Origin: Treponema sp. UBA1793
Lineage (GTDB): Bacteria; Spirochaetota; Spirochaetia; Treponematales; Treponemataceae
Direction of reading: 5' to 3'
DNA: 41,819 bases
Assembly: GCA_002314445.1 (NCBI GenBank)
Contig: DCFX01000085.1
Location: 1 to 41,819, forward strand
Position numbers and translations under genes: made by a program. The notes under the pieces were generated by a model. It saw only the letters and a program-made list of their open reading frames with translations. It was not told the DNA's origin and did not search any database. This document shows, piece after piece, positions 15,666-24,767 of the stretch. How positions within the stretch are numbered: the stretch's first letter is position 1; every line of letters begins with the position of its first letter.

Positions 15666-18600
15666 TTACGACTTTTTCTTTTCAAAACGGAACCACTTGA
15701 AATCAAAACTGCTTCCCGGAAGGAACATAAACGATACAGTCCGCAGCCCGCAGACTGTATCGATTGCAAATTTTTTTTCTTCGTAACCGCTGCTGAACGG
15801 AAATTCAACAATCCGGTTTTCCGTTTCCGGGTCTCCTGCAAATTTCAGTGTTATCGTATTGTTTTCAAAGTGCGTTCTGCCGCATATCGTAACACAGTCC
15901 GTACCTGCTGTACCAAAATCCATACAGGTGTATACAAACGAAACATTGTTTCCGATTCCCGTCACCACCTCACTGGTCCGGGTAAAGGAATCTCCCGTTA
16001 TAGTCTCACATGCTCCTGCCCACAGCTGCGCAAAAGCTTTCTCTGTTTTTTTAAAAAAGAATCCCTGCAGCGACAAACGGGTTTCCGTCTCAACGGCAAT
16101 ACTGTGTATGCCGTTGAGACGTTCCGGCAGGACAAATGTATTCGCAGTGTATGCGTTGTATATGCCCGGCGCCTTATACGTGCATGAGGCAATTTTTCTG
16201 CCACCCTCATCCGGGCAACCGTCCCATACTGCAAGCGGCAGTTCCGTGTCGAATGAAAACACCGGTATGGTGACAGTATCGGCTCCGTTACACCCGAAAT
16301 CGACGTTGGTAAACAGGAACCAGTTTCTGCCTTCAAGCGTATATACACCGCCCAGAAAACTGAGCGCAGGTTTTACCAAACATGAATCGTACCGGCACGC
16401 TTCAATAAGGCGGTACGGATCAAGATTCCTGTTTCCCATGCCGGAAACTGTAAATTCAAGATCACTCATCACCTCCGGTTCCTGTCTGCCGTTGCTGCAG
16501 GTACAACGCAGTCTGAAATTTCCGTCGGCAGCAGCCGTAACAACGGCCGTGTCTCCCTGTACCGCAATTTCAGCGTACTCGCTGCGGATGCCTTCAATTC
16601 TTACCGCCCTCCATTCAAGCTGCATATATGATGCATCTGCCGGATATATACGTGCCTTTACCGTAACACTTTTCCGCTCTTTACTCAGCATGCAGCTTCC
16701 TGAAGTCGTAAGTTCTATCTTTCTCACAGGCGTTTCGCCGGAAGCCGGAATAGTTCCCTGTTCAGGCTGCACGGGTACGAGAGATGCCACCGTACCGGAT
16801 AACTCCGCCGGTCTGAGATTCCTGCTTACGGCTGTAACGGAAAATTCAGATGAAGGTGTATCCGCTCTGACAACTGCAAGAAGCCTGTTTGAAAAAAGCC
16901 TCCTCGTATGCGTCCGCCCGTCTCCGGGCTGGTACCGGTCATAATCGGTACTGTCGCCGTTATCAAGTCCGCAGAGCGTGGCACCGCCACGTACTTCTAC
17001 CGTTATGCAGTTCCTTGCATCAGGCACGGGATTGCCGCAGGTATCTGCCGTACTGATGTCGATGAAGCAGATATTTCCCGTCTCACCGCAGTGTTCCTGT
17101 TCAAGCACAATCGGGGAAGGTTCTCCTGGCGTCCGCACAATTTCTTCTGCAATGACATTCCCTTTTTCGTCATATGCGGCAGCCTTTATAACTCCGGGCA
17201 TATACGGCAGCTGCCATGCTCCTGAAAGCTCTCTGCCGTTTTTGTGATCTATACAAAACTTCCCCTGCGGAATACCGTTAAAGAATAATTCCGCAACAGG
17301 TGCATTCGTATACATACGGATATCTATAAGCTGACCTTCATTAAAATCCCAGTACGGCAGCAGATGAACAAACGGATCTGTATGATAATCAGTCCATTCG
17401 GCCTTGAACAGCCAGTACGTGTCCTTTTCAAAGCCGGCTGTATCAATCTGTCCGAAATATGAGTTTTTCGTAAAATAGGGAGTAGGTTCGCCGATATAAT
17501 CCCAGCCAGACCACACATACTGCCCCATACTCCACGGTGTATCCCGTTCGTTCAGAAGCGCCTGCGTTACGGATACTGCGCCCCAGTTGCTGGAACAGTT
17601 TCCCAGGCTGGAACACTGGCGGTCTTCACAGGTAAGGAGCCGGTATGACGCTGGAAAATGATAAATTCCCCTGCTTTGAACGGTCGACGACGTTTCGCTG
17701 CCGTACATGCAGCGGGACGGGTGTTTTTTGTGATGCTCCGCATACAATCTCTCGCCGTAGTTGTACCCTGCAAGATCAAGCTCATCGGCACAAATCTGCG
17801 CACCCTCCCCCGCCATATAATTTGAACCGATTGTAACAAGCCCGTTTTTTTCAGGATCATACAATCTCACAAGCACTTTAAGTTTTTTTGTCACCTCAAG
17901 TCCATTTCCGAAATGAGTATCGTAAATTTCGTTTCCGATACTCCACATAAAAAGGCACGGGTGATTCCTGTCCCTTTTTATCCATGATTCCGTATCGCGC
18001 TCATACCATGCATCAAAAAAAGTACTGTAATCATACGTTGTTTTCGGCTTCTGCCACATGTCGAACGCTTCATCGTCTATAAGAAAGCCCATCGTATCAG
18101 CAAGATCCATAAATTCCGGAGCAGGCGGATTGTGCGCAGTCCTGATAGAATTGACGCCCATTTTCTTCAGCTTAAAAAACTGACGTTCCAGCGCATGCAC
18201 ATTAAAAGCCGCCCCGAACAGCCCCAAGTCGTGATGCATGCACACGCCGTTAATTTTGATATGGCGTCCGTTCAGGAACAGCCCTTTATCAGGATCGGTC
18301 ACTATGGTTCTGAACCCCGTATGCTGGCATACGGAATCAATGACATCCCCGTTGACGGAAACAAGTTCCGTCGTAAGACTGTACATGGCAGGATGAGCGG
18401 TATCCCATAATTCAGGCGAAAGAACAGTGAACGAGGCACTGTTTCTGAATACACCGCCGTCACCCGGCTGCCCTGCAAAATCCGGTTCCCCGGTTGCTTC
18501 CGCAATGACGTTCCCGGCCATATCGCAGAGCAGGTGACGCACGGAACAACCGTCAGTACAGCCTGCTATATCAGCAGAAACTGACAGGCGCCATGCGTCA

Positions 18601-19145
18601 GATGATTCTTTTTTGCTGACTATATATATACCGTTGTTTACAAAACGTGTTTTTCCTTTTACACAAAGGTGCACATTCCGGTAGATTCCCGCACCCGAAT
18701 ACCACCGGGAGTTGGGACTCTGATAAACTGCAATGACTAATATGGAATTCCGTCCGTCGTGCACGAACGGTGATAAATCAATTTCAAATGATGTATACCC
18801 GTACTTCCATATGCCGGCAGACCGGCCGTTTACGAAAACGGCACAATTCATATACACACCGTCGAATTTTACCGCGGTATATGTATCTGCCGTACAGCCC
18901 AGTTCAAATTCTTTCCGGTAAAATCCGATACTGTTCCTATACAGATTGTTCGTATCGGTAATAAGCCAGTCATGAGGAATAAGAACCGGAGAGTACCGGA
19001 GCACAGCGGCATCCTGCAGAAAACCTTCAGGTGATAAAATACGGGCATCCCCGTTTTCTTTTTTCATAAGGCTGTCGTCAATTTCTTTCTCCGCAAATTC
19101 CCATCCGTCATTAAACAGCACTTCCGCACTTTGAACAGCGCTCAT
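15666..19145 (-). CDS. Large GH2 family glycoside hydrolase (beta-galactosidase/glucuronidase-like)
   Basis: This 1159-residue protein has a GH2 layout: sugar-binding jelly roll (~10-180, including IPHDWLI and IGFYRKEF), Ig-like domain (~185-295), and TIM barrel (~300-600). The acid/base lies in WSIGNEIYD and the nucleophile in MYGSETSS. A DUF4982-like domain follows (~640-720, LLPYWDFNEGQLIDI), then a further GH2 C-terminal domain (~730-830, GGATLCGLDNGDSTD) and an Ig-like segment. Two similar jelly-roll segments near 948 and 1075 share the pattern DFG-x-x-G-x-D-x-VTI and resemble carbohydrate-binding modules. No signal peptide is visible, so it acts inside the cell. Its ATG overlaps the uxaC stop by four bases. 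The bond cleaved could be a galactoside, glucuronide or xyloside. Confidence 0.9.
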   Translation of the reverse strand: MSAVQSAEVLFNDGWEFAEKEIDDSLMKKENGDARILSPEGFLQDAAVLRYSPVLIPHDWLITDTNNLYRNSIGFYRKEFELGCTADTYTAVKFDGVYMNCAVFVNGRSAGIWKYGYTSFEIDLSPFVHDGRNSILVIAVYQSPNSRWYSGAGIYRNVHLCVKGKTRFVNNGIYIVSKKESSDAWRLSVSADIAGCTDGCSVRHLLCDMAGNVIAEATGEPDFAGQPGDGGVFRNSASFTVLSPELWDTAHPAMYSLTTELVSVNGDVIDSVCQHTGFRTIVTDPDKGLFLNGRHIKINGVCMHHDLGLFGAAFNVHALERQFFKLKKMGVNSIRTAHNPPAPEFMDLADTMGFLIDDEAFDMWQKPKTTYDYSTFFDAWYERDTESWIKRDRNHPCLFMWSIGNEIYDTHFGNGLEVTKKLKVLVRLYDPEKNGLVTIGSNYMAGEGAQICADELDLAGYNYGERLYAEHHKKHPSRCMYGSETSSTVQSRGIYHFPASYRLLTCEDRQCSSLGNCSSNWGAVSVTQALLNERDTPWSMGQYVWSGWDYIGEPTPYFTKNSYFGQIDTAGFEKDTYWLFKAEWTDYHTDPFVHLLPYWDFNEGQLIDIRMYTNAPVAELFFNGIPQGKFCIDHKNGRELSGAWQLPYMPGVIKAAAYDEKGNVIAEEIVRTPGEPSPIVLEQEHCGETGNICFIDISTADTCGNPVPDARNCITVEVRGGATLCGLDNGDSTDYDRYQPGDGRTHTRRLFSNRLLAVVRADTPSSEFSVTAVSRNLRPAELSGTVASLVPVQPEQGTIPASGETPVRKIELTTSGSCMLSKERKSVTVKARIYPADASYMQLEWRAVRIEGIRSEYAEIAVQGDTAVVTAAADGNFRLRCTCSNGRQEPEVMSDLEFTVSGMGNRNLDPYRLIEACRYDSCLVKPALSFLGGVYTLEGRNWFLFTNVDFGCNGADTVTIPVFSFDTELPLAVWDGCPDEGGRKIASCTYKAPGIYNAYTANTFVLPERLNGIHSIAVETETRLSLQGFFFKKTEKAFAQLWAGACETITGDSFTRTSEVVTGIGNNVSFVYTCMDFGTAGTDCVTICGRTHFENNTITLKFAGDPETENRIVEFPFSSGYEEKKFAIDTVCGLRTVSFMFLPGSSFDFKWFRFEKKKS

Positions 19146-20623
19146 ATATTCTCCTGTAAAAACTCCGCTGTATCCGGCTCAACCGGCTTGTTCACTGAGC
19201 ACCGGCTGAAAAACTCTTTTGCATTTGTAAACGATATACGTACTGCCATATTTCCCAGACAGGGAATGTCCGCCGGATATTCCCCGTTTTCAACCCAGGC
19301 TCCGAGCAGACTGCACAGAATGCGTCTGAAATATTCATGTCGCGGAAAAGATAAAAAACTCCGCGAATCGGTCGTCATGCCAATGCAGTTTGCAAGCGTA
19401 CCGTACCGGGCAAACAGCGAAAGCTGCCTTTCAATTCCCGCTTTCGAATCATTAAACCACCATGCCGGCCCCGGCTGGATATTTCCCCGTGCGGAACTGT
19501 TCTGAAAATCGCCGCATAGGCCCGCAATCATCGGCGCGTCAGCAGGATTAAGTCCGTACACAACTGTTTTAGGCAGGTTACCGCCGCTGTCCATGTCGTC
19601 AAGCAGCGCCCCGAGCTGGACGGCATACTTTCCATCGTCCATGCTGTCGCATCCCGCATTGGCTCCAAGCAGTGCAAACAACCGTGAAGAAACATTGCGG
19701 ACGGCACCTATATGCAGCTGCATGACAACGGCATTTTTCCGGTACAGACGAGCCAGATTTTCAAGCAGGAATCCTTTATATTCTGCAGTTTCTTTTTCAG
19801 ACAGCCTGTCTCCCGCAAGCCGCTTTGAAAACAGTGATTCGACTTTCTCTTCCGTCGTGTCACTCTGGAATTCACCTTCAAGGCTGTGATCGCTCGCGGT
19901 GCATCCTCTTGCGCAGAAATAGGCAAGCCTCTTTTCCAGTACAGCAAGAAGCGTTCCCACATTCTTTATCTCCGTATCCTCTGTCATACCGAGCGTCTGC
20001 ATATAATCAGGAAAAGAGTCTCTGTCAATATTAAGCGCGTTGTCCGGGCGGAATGCCGGATACACATGCGTTGTGCACGACTTGTCCTGAGCCAGCAGTT
20101 CGTGATACTTCAGATCCTCAGCGGGATCGTTTGTTGTAAAGATTGTATCGACATGCTGTTTTTCAAGCAGCTTCCGCACGGAATACGGTTCCGTTCCGAG
20201 CAGCTCATTGCATCTGCCGAAAATTTCCGGCGCAGACTCAACGGTAAGACATTCCGTTATGCCAAAATACCGGAGCAGTTCAAGATGGGTCCAGTGATAC
20301 AGCGGGTTGCCGGGCGCATCCTGAACGGCCTGCGCATACCGCACAAATTTTGAATACGCATCAGCATCGCCGGTAATGTATTTTTCAGGTATACCGTCCG
20401 ACCGCATCAGACGCCACTTATAGTGATCATTTGAAAACCATGCTTCGGAAATAGTTGCATAGACATGATTTTTATACATTTCTTCCGCACTCAGATGGCT
20501 GTGATAGTCATAAACAGGCAGTCTTTCCGCATACGAATGATACAATGTCTCCGCCGTTTTTGTTGTCAATAGAAAATTTTCATGTATAAACTGTAATTTT
20601 TTCACTTTATCCTTCTTAACCAT
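19142..20623 (-). CDS. uxaC: Glucuronate isomerase
   Basis: UxaC isomerises D-glucuronate to D-fructuronate (and galacturonate to tagaturonate), the first step of cytoplasmic hexuronate breakdown. The family signatures are all present: ENFLLTTKTAETLYHSYA at the N terminus, the metal-binding YDYHSHLSAEE, DHYKWRLMRSDGI, NPLYHWTHLELLRYFGI, and IFTTNDPAEDLKYH. The length of 493 residues is normal. The ATG at 20623 has only a weak ribosome-binding site; a GTG at 20605 with AAGAAGG just upstream is an equally good start and gives the more usual N terminus. It is the first gene of a two-gene operon with GH2, driven by the element at 20672-20707. Confidence 0.96.
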   Translation of the reverse strand: MVKKDKVKKLQFIHENFLLTTKTAETLYHSYAERLPVYDYHSHLSAEEMYKNHVYATISEAWFSNDHYKWRLMRSDGIPEKYITGDADAYSKFVRYAQAVQDAPGNPLYHWTHLELLRYFGITECLTVESAPEIFGRCNELLGTEPYSVRKLLEKQHVDTIFTTNDPAEDLKYHELLAQDKSCTTHVYPAFRPDNALNIDRDSFPDYMQTLGMTEDTEIKNVGTLLAVLEKRLAYFCARGCTASDHSLEGEFQSDTTEEKVESLFSKRLAGDRLSEKETAEYKGFLLENLARLYRKNAVVMQLHIGAVRNVSSRLFALLGANAGCDSMDDGKYAVQLGALLDDMDSGGNLPKTVVYGLNPADAPMIAGLCGDFQNSSARGNIQPGPAWWFNDSKAGIERQLSLFARYGTLANCIGMTTDSRSFLSFPRHEYFRRILCSLLGAWVENGEYPADIPCLGNMAVRISFTNAKEFFSRCSVNKPVEPDTAEFLQENI

Positions 20624-20671
20624 CGGTCTTTCACATGCTTATGCAAGTATAAAAAGAATTAACCGTTCCGC

Positions 20672-20707
20672 ACATAGCATTTGTTGCCGGCAAAATTGCA
20701 AATATTG
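20672..20707 (-). promoter_or_regulatory. 36-nt shared promoter/operator element, copy B (uxaC operon)
   Basis: On the minus strand it contains TGCAAT, the perfect palindrome TTGCCGGCAA, and ends CTATGT with an extended -10 (TGC, TATGTG at 20676-20671). It is 29 of 36 identical to copy A and lies 48 nt before the uxaC ATG. Confidence 0.78.
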
Positions 20708-20730
20708 TCTTTTTATCCGTAAAACGTAAA

Positions 20731-20766
20731 CAATTTATGCAATGCGTACAGCAACAATTACTATGG
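20731..20766 (+). promoter_or_regulatory. 36-nt shared promoter/operator element, copy C (uxuA operon)
   Basis: It begins CAATTTATGCAATGC, identical to copy D over 15 nt, has GCAA at positions 21-24 and ends CTATGG (-10 TATGGA at 20762-20767). It lies back to back with copy B, 23 nt apart, and 72 nt before the uxuA ATG. Confidence 0.78.
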
Positions 20767-20838
20767 ATTCCGGATGGGGTTCCATTTATAGTTAAGTACG
20801 GAGCAGAAAAACTGCCTGCCTGATTCAGGAGGAAGACA

Positions 20839-21915
20839 ATGAAAATGACTTTGCGGTGGTACGGCTCAAAATACGATTCCGTAACACTACGGCAGATACG
20901 GCAGATACCGGGCGTGCATGGTGTCATAACAACATTATACGGCGTTCCGGCCGGAGACGGCTGGAAACTGGAAGATATACAGGCTTTAAAAAGCGAAGTT
21001 GAATCGGAAGGTCTTGAAATCGCCGGGATAGAAAGCGTAAACGTACATGAATCAATAAAGCTCGGACTTCCGGAAAGAGACCGTTACATCGACAATTATA
21101 TACGGACGCTGGAAAATCTCGGAAAAGCCGGCATTCATATGGTCTGCTATAATTTTATGCCGGTATTCGACTGGACACGCACCGAGCTCGCCAGGAAACG
21201 GGCCGACGGTTCCACCGTACTTGCATATTCACAGAAAGCCGTCGACGCGCTGAAACCCGAAGAAATGTTCGCTTCAATCGGTTCAGACACAAACGGATTC
21301 ATCATGCCCGGATGGGAGCCGGAAAGGCTGGAACACGTACGGGAATTGTTTGAACTGTACAAAAACGTCGATGAAGCAAAACTTTTTTCAAATCTGAAAT
21401 ACTTTCTGGAAAGGATCATGCCTGTCTGCAATACATACGACATCAATATGGCAGTCCATCCCGACGATCCCGCCTGGCCTGTATTCGGACTGCCCCGTAT
21501 CGTTACGAATAAAGAAAACGTGCTCCGCATCTTTAAAATGGTCGACGATCCGCATAACGGCATAACATTCTGTACCGGTTCGTACGGAACTAACATGGAA
21601 AACGATTTACCTGATTCAATCAGGACGTTCGGCAGCCGTATTCATTTTGCGCATATACGCAATCTCAAATTCAACAGCACGACCGATTTTGAAGAAGCGG
21701 CGCATCTGTCATCCGACGGCAGTTTCGATATGTACGAAATCGTAAAGGCACTGTATGAAACGGGATTCAACGGTCCGGTACGGCCCGACCACGGAAGAAT
21801 GATATGGGGCGAAACGGCAATGCCCGGCTACGGACTGTACGACAGGGCATTGGGAGCGGCTTATTTGAACGGCTTATGGGAAGCTGTTGAAAAATCGGAA
21901 CGGAAAAGATTTTAA
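20839..21915 (+). CDS. uxuA: Mannonate dehydratase
   Basis: UxuA dehydrates D-mannonate to 2-keto-3-deoxygluconate. The 358-residue length matches the shorter form found in Gram-positive bacteria and spirochaetes. The N terminus MKMTLRWYGSKYDSVTLRQIRQIPGV, the region PGVHGVITTLYGVPAGDGW and the segment GIESVNVHESIKLG are family signatures. Metal ligands are expected in NMAVHPDDPAWPVFG, in RIHFAHIRNLK and in VRPDHGRMIWGE. GGAGGA precedes the ATG. It heads the uxuA-uxuB-esterase operon, with uxuB 11 nt downstream, and completes the UxaC-UxuB-UxuA pathway. Confidence 0.97.
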   Translation: MKMTLRWYGSKYDSVTLRQIRQIPGVHGVITTLYGVPAGDGWKLEDIQALKSEVESEGLEIAGIESVNVHESIKLGLPERDRYIDNYIRTLENLGKAGIHMVCYNFMPVFDWTRTELARKRADGSTVLAYSQKAVDALKPEEMFASIGSDTNGFIMPGWEPERLEHVRELFELYKNVDEAKLFSNLKYFLERIMPVCNTYDINMAVHPDDPAWPVFGLPRIVTNKENVLRIFKMVDDPHNGITFCTGSYGTNMENDLPDSIRTFGSRIHFAHIRNLKFNSTTDFEEAAHLSSDGSFDMYEIVKALYETGFNGPVRPDHGRMIWGETAMPGYGLYDRALGAAYLNGLWEAVEKSERKRF

Positions 21916-21926
21916 GGACGGAAAGG

Positions 21927-23537
21927 ATGCACCTGACTAAAGCTGACTTAAAAAATACAGAAGACTGGAAACGGAAAGGATTCCTTCTTCCGTCTTTTGA
22001 TTATAAAAAGATGGAAGAATCCACACTGCAGAATCCCGTATGGATTCATTTCGGAGCAGGAAACATATTCAGAAGTTTCCCCGCCGTACTGATGCAGACG
22101 CTTCTTGAAAGGGGAATAACAGACAAAGGGATAATCGTCGGAGAGGGTTTCGACTTCGAAATAATCGACAGGATTTACAAGCCGCACGACAATCTCTCCC
22201 TGCTTGTAACACTCAAACCGGACGGTACCGTCGGCAGACAAGTCATTGCATCAGTTGCCGCTGCATGGAAATGCGGTGCAGAATATGAATCAGAATGGGC
22301 CGCATTTAAAACAGCATTTAAAAAACAGTCTCTGCAGCTGGTAACATGTACCATAACGGAAAAAGGGTACGCACTAGGCCGGACTGACGGCTCGTTCTTT
22401 CCATTTATAGAAGAAGACTTCAAATCCGGCCCGGAGGCACATCTTAACAGCATGATGAGTAAACTGACAGCACTCGTCTACCAGCGGTATCTGGGCGGAA
22501 AACAGAAACTGGCATTGTGCAGCATAGACAACTGTTCCCGGAATGGAGAAAAACTTGAGAAGGCGGTAACAACTGTTGCCGGAAAATGGGTGGGAAACGG
22601 ATTCTGTGAACAGGAATTTCTTTCATATTTGAAAGACGACGTATCGTTCCCCTGGTCGATGATAGACAAAATAACACCGCGTCCCGCAGAAAGTGTACAG
22701 GAACTGCTTAAGAAAGATGATTTTGAAGATACCGCCATTACGGTAACGGGAAAAAATACGTATATCGCACCTTTCGTAAATGCGGAAAAACCGCAGTACC
22801 TTGTTATAGAAGATGCGTTTCCGAACGGGCGTCCGCCGCTGGAAAATGCAGGAGTCAGATTCACGGACAGGGAGAGTGTTACGAAAGTCGAACGCATGAA
22901 AGTATGCACCTGCCTGAACCCGCTGCACACATGCCTTGCGGTTTTCGGCTGCCTGCTCGGTTATACAAGCATATCGGAAGAAATGAAGAACCCGGTGCTG
23001 AACAAAATGGTGCACAAAATAGGATATGATGAAGGGCTGCCTGTCGTGACCGATCCCGGCATAATCAATCCGCGGGAATTCTTGAAGGAAGTACTGGAAG
23101 AACGCCTGCCCAATCCTTTTATCCCCGACACACCGCAGCGCATCGCAACCGATACAAGCCAGAAACTTGCAATCCGTTTCGGTGAAACAATAAAAGCATA
23201 CATCGCAAATGCAGAACTCAAGCCCGAAAATCTGCGTCTCATTCCCCTTGTCTTTGCAGGCTGGCTGAGATACGTTCCGGGCATTGACGATGCGGGAAAC
23301 AGATTTACACCAAGCAGCGACCCATTACTCGGTACAATACAGGCAGCTTTGTCCGGCATACATCCGGGAGATACAGGGCCGTTTACGGAAGTACTCAAAC
23401 CCCTGCTCCAGGACGACTCTCTCTGGGGCGTCAATCTGTATACTGCGGGACTTGCAGATAAAGTCATCGGCTGTTTCACGGAACTTATGGCAGGTCCCGG
23501 AGCAGTACAAAAAACGCTCGCACGTTATGTACAATAA
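21927..23537 (+). CDS. uxuB: Fructuronate reductase (mannitol dehydrogenase family)
   Basis: This is a long-chain mannitol dehydrogenase family protein of 536 residues. The Rossmann segment IHFGAGNIFRSFPAVLMQ starts at residue ~37. The C-terminal domain includes the K-x5-N-x2-H-like catalytic region, seen here as KVCTCLNPLHTCLAVFG. In this context it would reduce D-fructuronate to D-mannonate with NAD(P)H, linking UxaC and UxuA. It is some 50 residues longer than the E. coli enzyme but is in the range of the family's longer branch. The gene starts 11 nt after uxuA with a GGACGGAAAGGA site. A tagaturonate or other polyol substrate cannot be fully excluded. Confidence 0.92.
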   Translation: MHLTKADLKNTEDWKRKGFLLPSFDYKKMEESTLQNPVWIHFGAGNIFRSFPAVLMQTLLERGITDKGIIVGEGFDFEIIDRIYKPHDNLSLLVTLKPDGTVGRQVIASVAAAWKCGAEYESEWAAFKTAFKKQSLQLVTCTITEKGYALGRTDGSFFPFIEEDFKSGPEAHLNSMMSKLTALVYQRYLGGKQKLALCSIDNCSRNGEKLEKAVTTVAGKWVGNGFCEQEFLSYLKDDVSFPWSMIDKITPRPAESVQELLKKDDFEDTAITVTGKNTYIAPFVNAEKPQYLVIEDAFPNGRPPLENAGVRFTDRESVTKVERMKVCTCLNPLHTCLAVFGCLLGYTSISEEMKNPVLNKMVHKIGYDEGLPVVTDPGIINPREFLKEVLEERLPNPFIPDTPQRIATDTSQKLAIRFGETIKAYIANAELKPENLRLIPLVFAGWLRYVPGIDDAGNRFTPSSDPLLGTIQAALSGIHPGDTGPFTEVLKPLLQDDSLWGVNLYTAGLADKVIGCFTELMAGPGAVQKTLARYVQ

Positions 23538-23567
23538 TCTAAACAAAATCGATTCACGAGGTACCAT

Positions 23568-24767
23568 ATGAAGGATGATATAAAATCAACAATACTGTGG
23601 CTTAGTGCAGCTGTCCTGTTCTGCTCCTGTGCGGCAGTACCGAAAATGGACAGCAGAAAAACAGTACTTCAGGAGGAGCTTATGGAAAAATCACTGGTTT
23701 CGGTCGGAAATAATTACCGTTTTATGAAAGCCGTCCGTAAAGCCGGAAACGGTGAACAGGTAACGATTGCATATCTCGGCGGTTCAATTACGGAAGGAGC
23801 GCTGGCTCAACCGCAGGCCGAAAACTGCTATGCATATCTTTCGTACAGATACTTTGCGGAAAACTATGCAAAAGACAAAACAAAGATACAGTATATCAAT
23901 GCAGGAATTTCAGGCACTCCCTCAATGCTCGGGATTGAACGCTGCAACAACGATATTCTTTCCGCAAATCCTGATATAGTATTTGTTGAGTTCGCAGTAA
24001 ATGACGATGCCCGGATCTCCGACCTCCATGACACATACGAGAGCCTCGTCAGGAAACTGCTCAACAGTCCATCCCGGCCGGCCGTTATTCTTGTGTTTAC
24101 CCTCGGCCACACAGGCGGTTTCTGGTCCGCACAGGATATTCAGGAACAAATCGGAAAACAGTATGATTTGGGAATGATAAGCGTACGCGATGCCATTCAG
24201 GAAAAAATAACGACGGGAAAAATGAGAAATGAGGATTATTTTTCCGGCGACGGCATTCATCCGGATAATGACGGTCACAAACTTATAGCATCGTTCATAG
24301 AAAATTATTTTAAAGCTGCAACAGCAAAAATACCTGATACTTCGTTCGCCGTGCCGGATACAGTAGTGTTCAGCAAAGCGTACGAAAATATTCAGAATGC
24401 AGAAATAAACAAAGCTGTCATCAGGAGTACCGGCAGTTTTTTACCGGCAGAAAAACCTGTATGGACATACAAAAACAACTGGACGCACAGTACATCGGGT
24501 AACGAACCTTTCGTACTTGAACTGACGTGCAGCAGAATTATTATTGCCTTCCAGCAGAAAAAAGAAACAACGTACGGCAATGCCAATGTTTTTGTCGACG
24601 GTGCAAAAGTTTCAACAATTGAGGGATACAGCCCGACCGCATGGGATAACTGTGCAGCGATGATTGCCTGGAAAAGCGACACCGCCGCTCCGCATAAAGT
24701 AGAAATCAAAATGGCAGCCGGCGATGAAAAAAAAGAACTTACAATACTCGGAATCGGATACATGTAA
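23568..24767 (+). CDS. SGNH hydrolase lipoprotein (candidate carbohydrate esterase)
   Basis: This 399-residue exported protein has an N-terminal signal peptide with a lipobox-like LFCSC near residue 20, indicating attachment to a membrane. The SGNH domain (~60-255) has block I YLGGSITEGALAQP with the Ser, an oxyanion region in INAGISGTPSMLGIER, block III VEFAVNDDARISD with the Asn, and block V SGDGIHPDNDGHKL with the Asp/His pair. A C-terminal ~140-residue beta-rich domain follows. GGSITEG-type proteins are often acyl esterases acting on polysaccharides. As the third gene of the uxuA operon it probably deacylates xylan fragments outside the cytoplasm before import. Its stop codon TAA lies inside the left arm of the palindrome starting at 24764. 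Confidence 0.85.
   Translation: MKDDIKSTILWLSAAVLFCSCAAVPKMDSRKTVLQEELMEKSLVSVGNNYRFMKAVRKAGNGEQVTIAYLGGSITEGALAQPQAENCYAYLSYRYFAENYAKDKTKIQYINAGISGTPSMLGIERCNNDILSANPDIVFVEFAVNDDARISDLHDTYESLVRKLLNSPSRPAVILVFTLGHTGGFWSAQDIQEQIGKQYDLGMISVRDAIQEKITTGKMRNEDYFSGDGIHPDNDGHKLIASFIENYFKAATAKIPDTSFAVPDTVVFSKAYENIQNAEINKAVIRSTGSFLPAEKPVWTYKNNWTHSTSGNEPFVLELTCSRIIIAFQQKKETTYGNANVFVDGAKVSTIEGYSPTAWDNCAAMIAWKSDTAAPHKVEIKMAAGDEKKELTILGIGYM

Noticed and set aside
15859..16944. 361-codon plus-strand open frame opposite the GH2 gene
   Set aside because: It lies wholly antisense to a clear GH2 gene, has no ribosome-binding site and encodes a low-complexity Ser/Val/Thr-rich product; it is a by-product of codon bias.
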